In this document: positions 26,704 to 34,597 of the stretch, piece by piece
Position numbering within the stretch: the first letter of the stretch is position 1
Layout: the number at the start of each line of letters is the position of its first letter
Assembly (NCBI RefSeq): GCF_009496155.1
Contig: NZ_WIJP01000016.1
Location: 1-42,534, forward strand
Source: Streptococcus mitis
GTDB lineage: Bacteria > Bacillota > Bacilli > Lactobacillales > Streptococcaceae
Length of the DNA stretch: 42,534 nt
Direction of reading: 5' to 3'
The notes under the pieces: model-generated
The model's input: only the letters and a program-made list of their open reading frames with translations
The model's database searches: none
Told to the model about the DNA's origin: nothing
Program-made: the position numbers and the translations under genes

Positions 26704-29040
26704 TTATTTTCTGGCTTGATAGCGACTCGTCAGAATGAAAATCAAGGTAAAGACCAACATCATGACACCATAAACAGGCAACGTTTGTCCTGTCAAGATT
26801 GAAATTTCAAGCAGTTTTTGAATTCTTGGGAAGAGAGCTGTGGCTAGGAAGCCTCCTACTGACCAAACAATCAAGAGGACACGCCAGAGGGTAAATGGCA
26901 TGCAGGCTCTAAATACGGATAAGAAACCAATTGACCCCAAGAGATAATAGAGGAGGGTTGAGATTTCTAACTCAGACCAACCTTGGCTACTTCCAAATAT
27001 TTTCACAAAAAGCACGCTGAAGACGACCATGAGAGCGCTTGGTAGAGCACGAAGCATGGATTTTCTGAGGAAGTTTGGCTCAACAGGTTTGATATTTCTC
27101 TCAAAAGTCAAAACGAATGGTGGGAAACCTTCCACGAACTGGTCAATCATGGTAATCTGGATTGGAATGAAAGGGAAAATCAAGATCCATTCAGACCGTC
27201 CCAGAAGAGCACTGGCGATACAGATGACTGCGAGCAAGAAGGAATAAATGGTCTTTATCAAGAAAATCGGGGCGATGTGGGCAATGTTATTGACCACACG
27301 ACGACCTTCAAAGAGAATCTCAGGAACATCATTGAAGTCCGAGTTCAAAAGAACCAGATTAGCAATCTGACGAGTAGCAGGATCCCCTTCAGCCATCACG
27401 ATAGAACAATCCGCCTCACGAAGAGCCAAGATATCATTAACTCCATCCCCTGTCATAGCCGTTGTATGTCCTGCTTTTTTCAAGGTTTGGATGATGAGTT
27501 TCTTTTGATGAGGGGAAACACGTCCGAAAATGGCTGTTGTTTCAGCCATAGCAATCAATTCTTCATCTGTGATTTTCGAGCAATCTACATAGCTATGGTA
27601 GTCCGTAAAACCAGCCTTCTGAGCAATGCTGGACACAGTAACGGGATTGTCACCAGAAATAATCTTGAGTCCCACTTCCTGAGAACGGAGATAGTCCAGC
27701 GTCTCTGCTGCTCCTTCTCGAATAGGGTCCAAGATTTCTAGCAAGGCTAGAGCCTGAATATCAGATGGTTTCTGTGGCTGGTGATGGTCTAATTTCTCCT
27801 GACTGAGAGCTAAGACCAAGACACGTGAACCTCTCTCCAAGGCCTCCCTTGCTTCTGGGACCTCAGAATCCAGCAACATCTCAGGTGCCCCTAAGAACAC
27901 TGTCCCCAAGCCTTCTAATTCCATAGCCCCCCACTTGCGGTCGCTAGAGAAAGGAAGATTAGAGAGCATAGGATAGGCAACCTCTCCCACAAAACGCTGG
28001 CGAATAGCTTGAGCTGTTGGATTCTTATCCTCACTATGGGCTATATAGCTAGTCAAAATGCTGGCAATAGCCTCGTCACCATAAGTTGCCGTCAGTGGAA
28101 GAACAGCCTCCACCTGCATCTTTCCTTGGGTGATGGTACCCGTCTTGTCCAAACAGAGCATATCCACGCGCGCCAAGGTCTCAACAGAGTACATCTCCTG
28201 AACCAAGACCTTTTTCAAGCCCAACTTAATCACAGCTGTCAAGAGCGAAGTAATGGTCAAAAGGGCGATTCCCTTGGGTAACATTCCCAAAAGGGCTGTT
28301 GACGAATTTACAACGGATGACTTGAGAGGAAGGCCTTTTAAAAGCAAGGCTTCTAGCAAGAGAGCTAGACCAAAAGGAATGATAATCTTCCCAGTAAAAC
28401 CTGCTAACTTGTCCAGCGATTTCATGATACGGGAGTTGATCGGTTTAACTGTCTTAGCTTCCAACATGAGTTTGGCAGCATAGTTGTCAGCACCAACATG
28501 GTGAACTTGAGCCAAAACTGACCCACTGGCTAGGAAACTTCCTGACAAAAGCAAGGCGTCAACTTCCTTTTGTACCAAATCACTTTCCCCCGTCAACATG
28601 GCTTCATTGACTTCCACAAAACCTTCTAAAACCCGCGCATCACTAGGAATCTGCTCCCCAGCCGACAGACGAATCACATCTCCTAGCACCAATTCTTCAG
28701 AGTTAAGAGCAACTTCCTGACCATCACGGATGGTTTTGACCTTTTCCTTGGTCATGAGATTGAGCTTGTCCACCATGTGTTTAGCCCGTAGCTCGGTCAC
28801 AATCCCAGAAAAAGCGTTAAAGCAGATAACGGCAAAGAAGACCAAATTGCTCCAGGCCTGCACAAAGGCTAGTGCCAAAGCAATGACAAAGTTCAAAGCG
28901 TTAAAAAGGGTAAAGACATTTCGTTTGATGATTTGCCAAGTGCTAGTACTGGCCGAAGCAGTAAAATCATTGACCAAGCCCTTAGCCTGTCTTTCCTCGA
29001 CTTCTCTTTGGGTTAATCCCATAATCTTATTTTTATCCAT
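26704..29040 (-). CDS. Cation-transporting P-type ATPase
   Basis: 778 residues from the ATG at 29040. An ATG 4 codons upstream (29052) overlaps the -10 box and is less likely. Domain marks in order: two N-terminal membrane helices, AMLTGESDLV (actuator domain), LCLDKTGTITQGK (phosphorylation Asp), the nucleotide domain, and TGDGVNDILALREADCSI (hinge), then about six C-terminal membrane helices. Layout and length fit the CtpE-like/type II group, so Ca2+ or another cation is likely, but I cannot assign the ion. Confidence 0.9.
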   Translation of the reverse strand: MDKNKIMGLTQREVEERQAKGLVNDFTASASTSTWQIIKRNVFTLFNALNFVIALALAFVQAWSNLVFFAVICFNAFSGIVTELRAKHMVDKLNLMTKEKVKTIRDGQEVALNSEELVLGDVIRLSAGEQIPSDARVLEGFVEVNEAMLTGESDLVQKEVDALLLSGSFLASGSVLAQVHHVGADNYAAKLMLEAKTVKPINSRIMKSLDKLAGFTGKIIIPFGLALLLEALLLKGLPLKSSVVNSSTALLGMLPKGIALLTITSLLTAVIKLGLKKVLVQEMYSVETLARVDMLCLDKTGTITQGKMQVEAVLPLTATYGDEAIASILTSYIAHSEDKNPTAQAIRQRFVGEVAYPMLSNLPFSSDRKWGAMELEGLGTVFLGAPEMLLDSEVPEAREALERGSRVLVLALSQEKLDHHQPQKPSDIQALALLEILDPIREGAAETLDYLRSQEVGLKIISGDNPVTVSSIAQKAGFTDYHSYVDCSKITDEELIAMAETTAIFGRVSPHQKKLIIQTLKKAGHTTAMTGDGVNDILALREADCSIVMAEGDPATRQIANLVLLNSDFNDVPEILFEGRRVVNNIAHIAPIFLIKTIYSFLLAVICIASALLGRSEWILIFPFIPIQITMIDQFVEGFPPFVLTFERNIKPVEPNFLRKSMLRALPSALMVVFSVLFVKIFGSSQGWSELEISTLLYYLLGSIGFLSVFRACMPFTLWRVLLIVWSVGGFLATALFPRIQKLLEISILTGQTLPVYGVMMLVFTLIFILTSRYQARK

Positions 29041-29056
29041 GAATTCTATCATATCA
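29041..29056 (-). promoter_or_regulatory. P-type ATPase extended -10, 7 nt before the ATG
   Basis: TGATATGAT (TATGAT 29048-29053) is followed by AGAATTC and then the ATG at 29040. No ribosome site lies before this ATG. The layout matches the murT and truA starts in this window. Confidence 0.45.
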
Positions 29057-29113
29057 TTTTTTCTAAAAGAATTCTAATCTCATCCTGAATATGCACCTAG
29101 TCAAGGGAAAAGT

Positions 29114-29142
29114 TTGCCAGCCCTCCTTTGATAAGGTATAAT
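29114..29142 (+). promoter_or_regulatory. plsC-like acyltransferase promoter
   Basis: TTGCCA (29114-29119), 17 nt, TATAAT (29137-29142). AAGGAG precedes the ATG at 29172. Confidence 0.75.
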
Positions 29143-29171
29143 AATAACAAGAAATAATCGAAGGAGATCGC

Positions 29172-29921
29172 ATGTTTTATACTTATTTACGTGGATTGGT
29201 TGTCTTGCTCCTATGGTCCATCAATGGCAATGCCCATTATCATAATACTGATAAAATTCCTAATCAAGATGAAAATTATATTTTGGTTGCCCCTCACCGT
29301 ACCTGGTGGGATCCAGTTTACATGGCTTTTGCGACCAAGCCAAAACAGTTTATCTTTATGGCCAAAAAAGAGCTCTTTACCAACCGTATCTTTGACTGGT
29401 GGATTCGTATGTGTGGTGCTTTTCCTATTGACCGTGAAAATCCTAGCGCTTCTGCCATCAAATACCCTATCAATGTTCTTAAAAAAAGTGATCGCTCTCT
29501 CATCATGTTTCCAAGTGGTAGCCGCCACTCAAACGATGTCAAGGGGGGCGTAGCCTTGATTGCCAAAATGGCCAAGGTCCGTATCATGCCTGTTACCTAT
29601 ACAGGCCCTATGACCTTGAAAGGCTTGGTTAGCCGTGAGCGTGTCGATATGAACTTCGGAAATCCGATCGATATCTCAGATATCAAGAAAATGAATGATG
29701 AAGGTATTGAAACAGTCACCAATCGTATCCAAACAGAATTCCAACGTCTGGATCAAGAAACCAAACAATGGCACAATGATAAAAAACCAAACCCACTCTG
29801 GTGGTTTATCCGCATCCCAGCCCTCATACTTGCAATTGTTCTCGCTATCCTAACCATCATCTTTAGCTTTATCGCAAGCTTCATCTGGAATCCAGATAAG
29901 AAAAGAGAAAAACTTGGTTAA
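29172..29921 (+). CDS. plsC: Lysophospholipid acyltransferase (PlsC family)
   Basis: 249 residues. The catalytic HX4D is HRTWWD (~42-47). FPSGSR stands in for the usual EGTR block (~118-123), and TYTGP (~145) is block IV. It acylates 1-acylglycerol phosphate or a related lysolipid in membrane synthesis. A C-terminal membrane helix (~217-240) is followed by a basic tail. Monocistronic, with its own promoter and terminator. Confidence 0.88.
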   Translation: MFYTYLRGLVVLLLWSINGNAHYHNTDKIPNQDENYILVAPHRTWWDPVYMAFATKPKQFIFMAKKELFTNRIFDWWIRMCGAFPIDRENPSASAIKYPINVLKKSDRSLIMFPSGSRHSNDVKGGVALIAKMAKVRIMPVTYTGPMTLKGLVSRERVDMNFGNPIDISDIKKMNDEGIETVTNRIQTEFQRLDQETKQWHNDKKPNPLWWFIRIPALILAIVLAILTIIFSFIASFIWNPDKKREKLG

Positions 29922-29933
29922 AAAATACAACAA

Positions 29934-29963
29934 TCCCTTGGCAAAAGCCAAGGGATAATTCTT
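29934..29963. terminator. Bidirectional terminator between plsC and the hydrolase gene
   Basis: TCCCTTGGC-AAAA-GCCAAGGGA perfect 9-bp stem with T-rich flanks on both strands. Confidence 0.9.
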
Positions 29964-30656
29964 TTATTCGATTTCCCATTTTTGGGTCAACCAGCTGGAA
30001 AAGGCTAAAAATCGTTCAGCTACTTGTTCATGGTGTCCATAAGGATCAAAGACAAACTGACCGGTCGGACAGCTTTTCTGAAGACTAGTATGGATTTTCT
30101 CAGCATAAACTGGTGCTTGAGCCAAACGATTAGTATGGTGTGCTCCTTCTGTTTGACCATTTTGTAAATACAGCAAACAGTCTAGATTTTTCACTGTCTC
30201 TTCCTTGCAGTAAGTCACAAAATCAGGATACCAAAAGGAACCGCAGATGGAGAAAACACAGGAAACCTTGTCAAAGCTGAAAAGACTGTAAACTGCTGCC
30301 AAGCCACCTAGTGAATAACCTCCATAGGCAAGACGTGCTTCATCCAGTCGATAAAGCGACTGCAATTTGTCCAAAAGACCTCCAAATAAATGATTATGAT
30401 AGACGTTGGCCTGACCTCCAAAATCTGGAGCTCCCTCCCTCAGAGCTGATACCTTCCAGGGAGTGTAGTCATCTAAGCGATTTTTAGAGGTCAAACCCAC
30501 TAAAATCACAGATTCGGAAAGGGAGGATAGAAAATCCAAGTTTCCATCATTCAATAAAATAGCCGGATAGGTTTGATTGGGGGCGTAGGTAGAAGGAAGG
30601 CTGATTTGGACTTGAATTCCTTCCCAATCAAACTCATTATTTATTGATAAAGTCAT
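29964..30656 (-). CDS. Alpha/beta hydrolase, siderophore-esterase-like (IroE/Fes type)
   Basis: 230 residues from the ATG at 30656. A start 7 codons upstream is open but lies deeper inside the preceding gene. The nucleophile elbow GGYSLGGLAAVYS (Ser ~109 in this numbering) and a C-terminal GHHEQV (His) give a serine-hydrolase triad. SICGSFWYP and YLQNGQTEG also match the esterase-D/IroE group, which cleave ferric-siderophore esters or S-formylglutathione. It is the last gene of the iron-type ABC operon, overlapping the binding-protein gene by 20 bp. That context favours releasing iron from an ester siderophore. Confidence 0.72.
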   Translation of the reverse strand: MTLSINNEFDWEGIQVQISLPSTYAPNQTYPAILLNDGNLDFLSSLSESVILVGLTSKNRLDDYTPWKVSALREGAPDFGGQANVYHNHLFGGLLDKLQSLYRLDEARLAYGGYSLGGLAAVYSLFSFDKVSCVFSICGSFWYPDFVTYCKEETVKNLDCLLYLQNGQTEGAHHTNRLAQAPVYAEKIHTSLQKSCPTGQFVFDPYGHHEQVAERFLAFSSWLTQKWEIE

Positions 30657-31647
30657 TAATTTTCTCAAGGGAATCAATCACTGCTGGACCATAGTCCATC
30701 AATTCATCGTAAGAGATGGTCATGATTTTTTGATTCTTAATAGCAGGAACGCTTTCCAAAACAGCATTTGACTTCATCAACTCTACTGCTTTTTCATCCA
30801 ATTTTTTATTGCGGTCGCTGGTTACATAGATAATCAATTCAGGATCCATTGATACAAGATTTTCCAAGGTCAAACCTGATGTCCCCGTGGCAACGTTTGT
30901 ATAACCAAGTTGGTTCAGCAAACTTTCTTGCAAAGCAGACTTATAAGCGCCAAAGGTTTCATCATTATAAGCAACCATAATCAAAGCCTTTTTCTTTTCA
31001 CCTTGGCTTGCTGGATTTGCTTTCTTAACAGCGTCAATTTTAGCTTGTAATTGGGCTGCGTATTCATTAGCCTTGTCCTGAACATTAAAAATCATTCCAA
31101 GATTTTTGACATCTTCTACGATATTCCCCAAATCTTGCTGAATCGTTGAGAGAGAAGCTTTTTGCGTATAAACTGGGATTTTGTTTTCATTCCAAGTGCT
31201 AACTGTCCCCAAGGATTTTTCAGAAAACATCATGTTTCGCCCCATCACTGCATCTGGTTCATAAGAAAGGACTGTCTCTTGTGAGACTGTTTTTTTATCC
31301 CCAATTTGAGGAATAGCTGCAATAGCGTCCTTGTTTTTACCAGTTACGGCATTATCAGGGTTGAGCATACCAGCAATTTTATCCTTTAATCCTAACTCTA
31401 ACAAGATTTCAGTAGTTGAAAGATTGTTTGTGATAACTTTTTCAGGTGCCTTGTCAAAGACTTGTTCGACTTCATTTCCCTTAGCATCATAGGTTTTAAC
31501 CGTTAGTGGATAAGTCGTCTCTGCGCTCGCCTTTTGACTTGTTTCTGTGCTAGATTGTGTGGTAGCTTTTTCTGTAGTAGTATTACCACAAGCTGCCACG
31601 GTTAGGGTAGCTACTGTTACGAGTAAAATACTGAGTGTTTTTTTCAT
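30637..31647 (-). CDS. Iron/siderophore-type ABC transporter substrate-binding lipoprotein
   Basis: 336 residues. The signal peptide ends in the lipobox TVAAC (Cys20), then a Ser/Thr-rich linker. The class III binding-protein (FecB/BtuF) fold begins at PEKVITNNLSTTEILLELGL and ends with DYGPAVIDSLEKINDF. Substrate is iron-siderophore or, less likely, heme or cobalamin. It starts 19 nt after the ATPase gene, third in a four-gene operon. Confidence 0.87.
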   Translation of the reverse strand: MKKTLSILLVTVATLTVAACGNTTTEKATTQSSTETSQKASAETTYPLTVKTYDAKGNEVEQVFDKAPEKVITNNLSTTEILLELGLKDKIAGMLNPDNAVTGKNKDAIAAIPQIGDKKTVSQETVLSYEPDAVMGRNMMFSEKSLGTVSTWNENKIPVYTQKASLSTIQQDLGNIVEDVKNLGMIFNVQDKANEYAAQLQAKIDAVKKANPASQGEKKKALIMVAYNDETFGAYKSALQESLLNQLGYTNVATGTSGLTLENLVSMDPELIIYVTSDRNKKLDEKAVELMKSNAVLESVPAIKNQKIMTISYDELMDYGPAVIDSLEKINDFINK

Positions 31648-31666
31648 CTTGTTTTCCTTTTCATTC

Positions 31667-32422
31667 TTATAAATAGTGAATCATGGCTTGCTGATCCTCG
31701 GTCCAAGTCACCTGACTTTGAACTCCATATACAGTTTGCAATGATTTTGAGGTGATGGTCTCCTTTGGAGACCCTTGATAAAGGATTTCTCCCTCTTTCA
31801 TCAGATAGAGATAATCCGAATAGCGACAAGCAAGTTGAATATCATGCAGGACAGCTAGAACATTGATCTTTAGTTCCTTTACAATGGCCAACAAGTCTAG
31901 CTGGTACTTGATATCCAAGTGATTGGTTGGTTCGTCAAGGAGCAAGAGAGTCGGTTCTTGCGCCAAGGCACGGGCTAGTAAGACTCGCTGTTTCTCACCC
32001 CCTGACAGGGACGAATAGAGACGAGTTTTCTTCTCAAGCATATCCACCTTAACGAGGGCATCTTGAACGAGCGTAAAATCCCTCTCCCTTTCCTTCTCTA
32101 AAAAAGAGAGATGGGGAGTTCTTCCCAGCAAGACAATTTCTTCAACTGTACAATCAAACTGCAGCTGGTTAAACTGGGTCACAACTGCCATTTGTTTGGC
32201 TGTTTCTTTGAGCGTCCATTGTTCCAGAGGCTTTCCATCTAGGCTTATCAAGCCTTTGTCCACCTTTTCCTGACGATAGAGGAGTTTAAGTAGACTGGTT
32301 TTCCCGCTTCCATTTGGTCCTAATATCGTGTGAAATTGATTCCCTTCAACCTTAAGAGAAACTCCTTTGAGGATTTTTTTATTTCCTAATCCAAAATGGA
32401 TGTCCTGACAAATCAAATCCAT
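31667..32422 (-). CDS. Iron/siderophore-type ABC transporter ATPase (FecE family)
   Basis: 251 residues. Walker A GPNGSGKTSLLK (~36-47), signature LSGGEKQRVLLARAL, Walker B LLLLDEPTNHLD and the switch His in VLHD. It starts 1 nt after the permease stop. It powers import with the permease upstream. Confidence 0.94.
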   Translation of the reverse strand: MDLICQDIHFGLGNKKILKGVSLKVEGNQFHTILGPNGSGKTSLLKLLYRQEKVDKGLISLDGKPLEQWTLKETAKQMAVVTQFNQLQFDCTVEEIVLLGRTPHLSFLEKERERDFTLVQDALVKVDMLEKKTRLYSSLSGGEKQRVLLARALAQEPTLLLLDEPTNHLDIKYQLDLLAIVKELKINVLAVLHDIQLACRYSDYLYLMKEGEILYQGSPKETITSKSLQTVYGVQSQVTWTEDQQAMIHYL

Positions 32423-32423
32423 A

Positions 32424-33470
32424 TCAGACCCTCACCTCCCTTCGCCTACCTCCAACAATGTAGATAAAGAAGGGAGCACCTACTAAGGCTGTGAAAATGC
32501 CAATAGGCAACTCAGCATTTTGAATGATGGTACGAGAGAGTACATCTGCCCAGATGACAAAGAGAGCACCCAGCAAGGTTGCAACAGGAAAAAGCCTCTT
32601 GTAATTCGTTCCTACTAACCCTCGAGCTAAATGTGGAGTAATCAGACCGACAAATCCAATAATCCCACAGGTTGCCACTAATACTGCTGTTAGCACAGCC
32701 ACCATGGTCACATAAAGATACCAATAAAAGCGTAAGGGAATCCCCAAAGTTAAAGCAGCCTCATCTCCCATCATCATCGCATTGAAAACACGATACTGAG
32801 TAGAGAAAAATAGAAAGGCTATTCCTACTACCATAGTTGGCAGGACCAAGTCTGCCCAGGAAGTCCCAGCGAGCGAACCCATGGTCCAAAACTTAATGGT
32901 CATCACACTGTCCGCATTGGCGCCAACCGAGATAATAAAGTTGGAAAAAGCCAGAAAGAGAGCATTGACCACCGTTCCCGATAAGATTAAACTAGAAGTC
33001 GTCATCCTTCCCTGCATAGAGGCAATGATGAGGACAGCAATTGTTGCCAAAATAGCTCCAAGAAAAGCTCCAAGGCTAATCATCACTTTTAAACCAAGAA
33101 TGATGCTCAAGGTTGCCCCTAGAGTTGCACCCGCAGATATTCCTAAGACATAAGGCTCTGCGATGGGATTGTTCACTGTAGACTGCATCACGCTACCACA
33201 CATAGAAAGACCAGCCCCTACTATCAGACCTAACAATACTCGAGGGAATCTCATGTTCCATACAATGGCAATAGTAGACTTGGAAACCTCTCCTATCTCA
33301 AGAGGAAATCCCAACCTGCTCAAAATAATCCGATAGGTGTCTCCTAGATTAATCGCAACGGATCCCATAGAAACTGCTAGAAAAAGAGAAATCCCTAAAA
33401 CACCTAGCAAAATACCTAAAAGCAACACAAATTGCTGGTCTTGTCGGCTTCCAGAAAATTTGGAAAGCAT
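32424..33470 (-). CDS. Iron/siderophore-type ABC transporter permease (FecCD/BtuC family)
   Basis: 348 residues with about ten hydrophobic segments. FecCD marks include RFPRVLLGLIVGAGLSMCGSV, NPIAEPYVLGIS and CGIIGFVGLITPHLARGLVG. Only one permease gene is present, so the channel should be a homodimer, unlike the two-permease pneumococcal Pia/Piu systems. First gene of the operon; AAAGGAGG precedes the ATG. Confidence 0.93.
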   Translation of the reverse strand: MLSKFSGSRQDQQFVLLLGILLGVLGISLFLAVSMGSVAINLGDTYRIILSRLGFPLEIGEVSKSTIAIVWNMRFPRVLLGLIVGAGLSMCGSVMQSTVNNPIAEPYVLGISAGATLGATLSIILGLKVMISLGAFLGAILATIAVLIIASMQGRMTTSSLILSGTVVNALFLAFSNFIISVGANADSVMTIKFWTMGSLAGTSWADLVLPTMVVGIAFLFFSTQYRVFNAMMMGDEAALTLGIPLRFYWYLYVTMVAVLTAVLVATCGIIGFVGLITPHLARGLVGTNYKRLFPVATLLGALFVIWADVLSRTIIQNAELPIGIFTALVGAPFFIYIVGGRRREVRV

Positions 33471-33478
33471 GCAAACCT

Positions 33479-33548
33479 CCTTTGATAGAATCTTAAAAAT
33501 TTAGAAAATTCTCATGAAAAGTATACCATATTTTCAACAATGGAACAA
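33479..33548 (-). promoter_or_regulatory. Promoter of the iron-type ABC operon, with a weak CodY-box-like site
   Basis: TTGTTC (33543-33548), 17 nt, TATACT (33520-33525) with TGn. The leader contains AATTTTCTAAATTTT, three mismatches from the CodY consensus. Whether CodY or an iron regulator acts here is unknown. Confidence 0.55.
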
Positions 33549-33578
33549 GATGAGAACAAATGAATATAGTTGGTTTTA

Positions 33579-33640
33579 TAGTGCTAGGAACCGTAAGTAA
33601 AGATAATACTTGAGTATATCGAGGTAAGGTGACAACGTAA
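33579..33640 (+). repeat. BOX-like repeat, left copy
   Basis: Carries GTGCTAGGAACCGTAA, then ATACTTGAGTATATCGAGG and GGTGACAACG. Nearly the same sequence recurs at 35994-36065. Parts align with the reverse complement of the BOX element at 12340 (CTAGGAA, TACTTGAGTA, AAGGTGA, GAC), so it looks like a diverged BOX relative. Confidence 0.8.
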
Positions 33641-33680
33641 AAAGCCCTCTGAAAATCAGAGAGCTGATTTTCAGAGGGCT
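33638..33680 (-). terminator. cadD terminator, 17-bp perfect stem
   Basis: AGCCCTCTGAAAATCAG and its complement CTGATTTTCAGAGGGCT enclose a 4-nt loop. On the minus strand TTTTT follows. A related hairpin stands at the far end of the CRISPR array. Confidence 0.92.
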
Positions 33681-33704
33681 AAAATCCTAGTGAAACAAAA
33701 AAAT

Positions 33705-34325
33705 CTACACGGTCAGAAAAGTCTCTATCGTGCCATTTTCATACATGATGTATAGTCCAAGTAGAATGAATACTAAGGGCACAATGATTCGCTCGTATTT
33801 TTCAATTGTCTCGAATATTAACGGAATAGAGGATAACACCCGACTAATCTCACATAAGATAATTATGCCGATTACAAACACAAGCAACGCCACGAGGGTC
33901 TGTGACCAATCTAACGAAGCAAAATAAGGTATATAGATACCTAAATTATCTCCGCCAGACGCAATTGTCAGCAATGTAACTGTCCAAAACAGTTGATTTG
34001 CCTTGCTTTGTTCTAATCTTTCAATAATTTCTTCCTCTTCTTCCTCTTCTTCCTCACCTTCTCCAACAATTGCAAAGCGAATCCCTAAATAGATAGGGAT
34101 TAAACCAAGCAATCCAACCATCCATTCTTCAGGTACGAAATTAACGACATAAGCAGCAACTAAACTCGCCCCTACAAGTAAGCCTGTGCCTAGATATTGC
34201 CCCGCATAAATATGCCATTTCTGTTTATTCTGTGATAGCTGTGCAAATAAAATAATTAAAATAACTAAATAATCGATACTGGTGGAAATATAAACACCAA
34301 TAGCAGATATGATTGTCTGTCCCAT
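33705..34325 (-). CDS. cadD: CadD-family cadmium resistance transporter
   Basis: 206 residues with five to six membrane segments (e.g. ~4-28, 38-60, 64-85, 112-135, 143-163, 175-197). It starts MGQTIISAIGVYISTSIDYLVILIIL-like and has SGGDNLGIYIPYFASL, the conserved acidic/glycine stretch of CadD. The family exports Cd2+ and possibly other divalent cations. The loop after membrane segment 3 carries nine glutamates in a row (GEGEEEEEEEEEII), which could bind metal. AGGAGG lies before the ATG. Preceded by a short leader ORF and a palindromic operator. Confidence 0.9.
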   Translation of the reverse strand: MGQTIISAIGVYISTSIDYLVILIILFAQLSQNKQKWHIYAGQYLGTGLLVGASLVAAYVVNFVPEEWMVGLLGLIPIYLGIRFAIVGEGEEEEEEEEEIIERLEQSKANQLFWTVTLLTIASGGDNLGIYIPYFASLDWSQTLVALLVFVIGIIILCEISRVLSSIPLIFETIEKYERIIVPLVFILLGLYIMYENGTIETFLTV

Positions 34326-34354
34326 AAAAACCTCCTGTATTAGTCAGTAATAAA

Positions 34355-34429
34355 TCAGCAGATTTTAGGAGAGCACAGACACATTAATTTAGCTATCGCT
34401 AGTGGGTAATTTCGAACATAGGAAAGCAT
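34355..34429 (-). CDS. 24-residue Cys-rich leader peptide ORF upstream of cadD
   Basis: ATG at 34429 is preceded by GAGGAGGAGTAACA, one of the strongest ribosome sites in the window. The ORF encodes a peptide starting MLSYVRNYPLAIAK and ending MCLCSPKIC, with three cysteines in the last eight residues. It ends 29 nt before the cadD ATG and lies inside the predicted cadD leader. A metal-responsive leader peptide or small metal-binding peptide is possible. No homologue is recognised. Confidence 0.55.
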   Translation of the reverse strand: MLSYVRNYPLAIAKLMCLCSPKIC

Positions 34430-34493
34430 GTTACTCCTCCTCAAAACGTAGTTACAAAGTAATTTCTAACTGGAATTCGGTGACTACTTCCAT

Positions 34494-34528
34494 GTAAAGT
34501 ATAACATACTATACTTTACTTCGTAAAG
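34494..34528 (-). promoter_or_regulatory. cadD promoter/operator palindrome
   Basis: GTAAAGTATA and TATACTTTAC form a perfect inverted repeat with a 6-nt spacer (34494-34519). A third half-site makes a second palindrome CTTTAC-ttc-GTAAAG (34514-34528). On the minus strand the -10 is TGTTATACT (TATACT at 34498-34503), inside the palindrome, with a poor -35. This suits a repressor that blocks polymerase until metal is present. No regulator gene is adjacent. Confidence 0.65.
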
Positions 34529-34597
34529 TGTGGGCTCTTCGAGGGGCTTGCAGACAGCTACTCGGCTTTATGGTGTAATTAGCTGATACCATTTGAG
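34529..34597 (+). promoter_or_regulatory. CRISPR leader end (type II-A anchor ATTTGAG)
   Basis: The 69 bp between the cadD operator and the first repeat end exactly in ATTTGAG (34591-34597). This heptamer is a known leader-anchoring sequence of one group of streptococcal type II-A arrays, including the CRISPR1-type locus of S. thermophilus. It sets the array orientation as plus strand, with new spacers added at the left. Confidence 0.7.
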
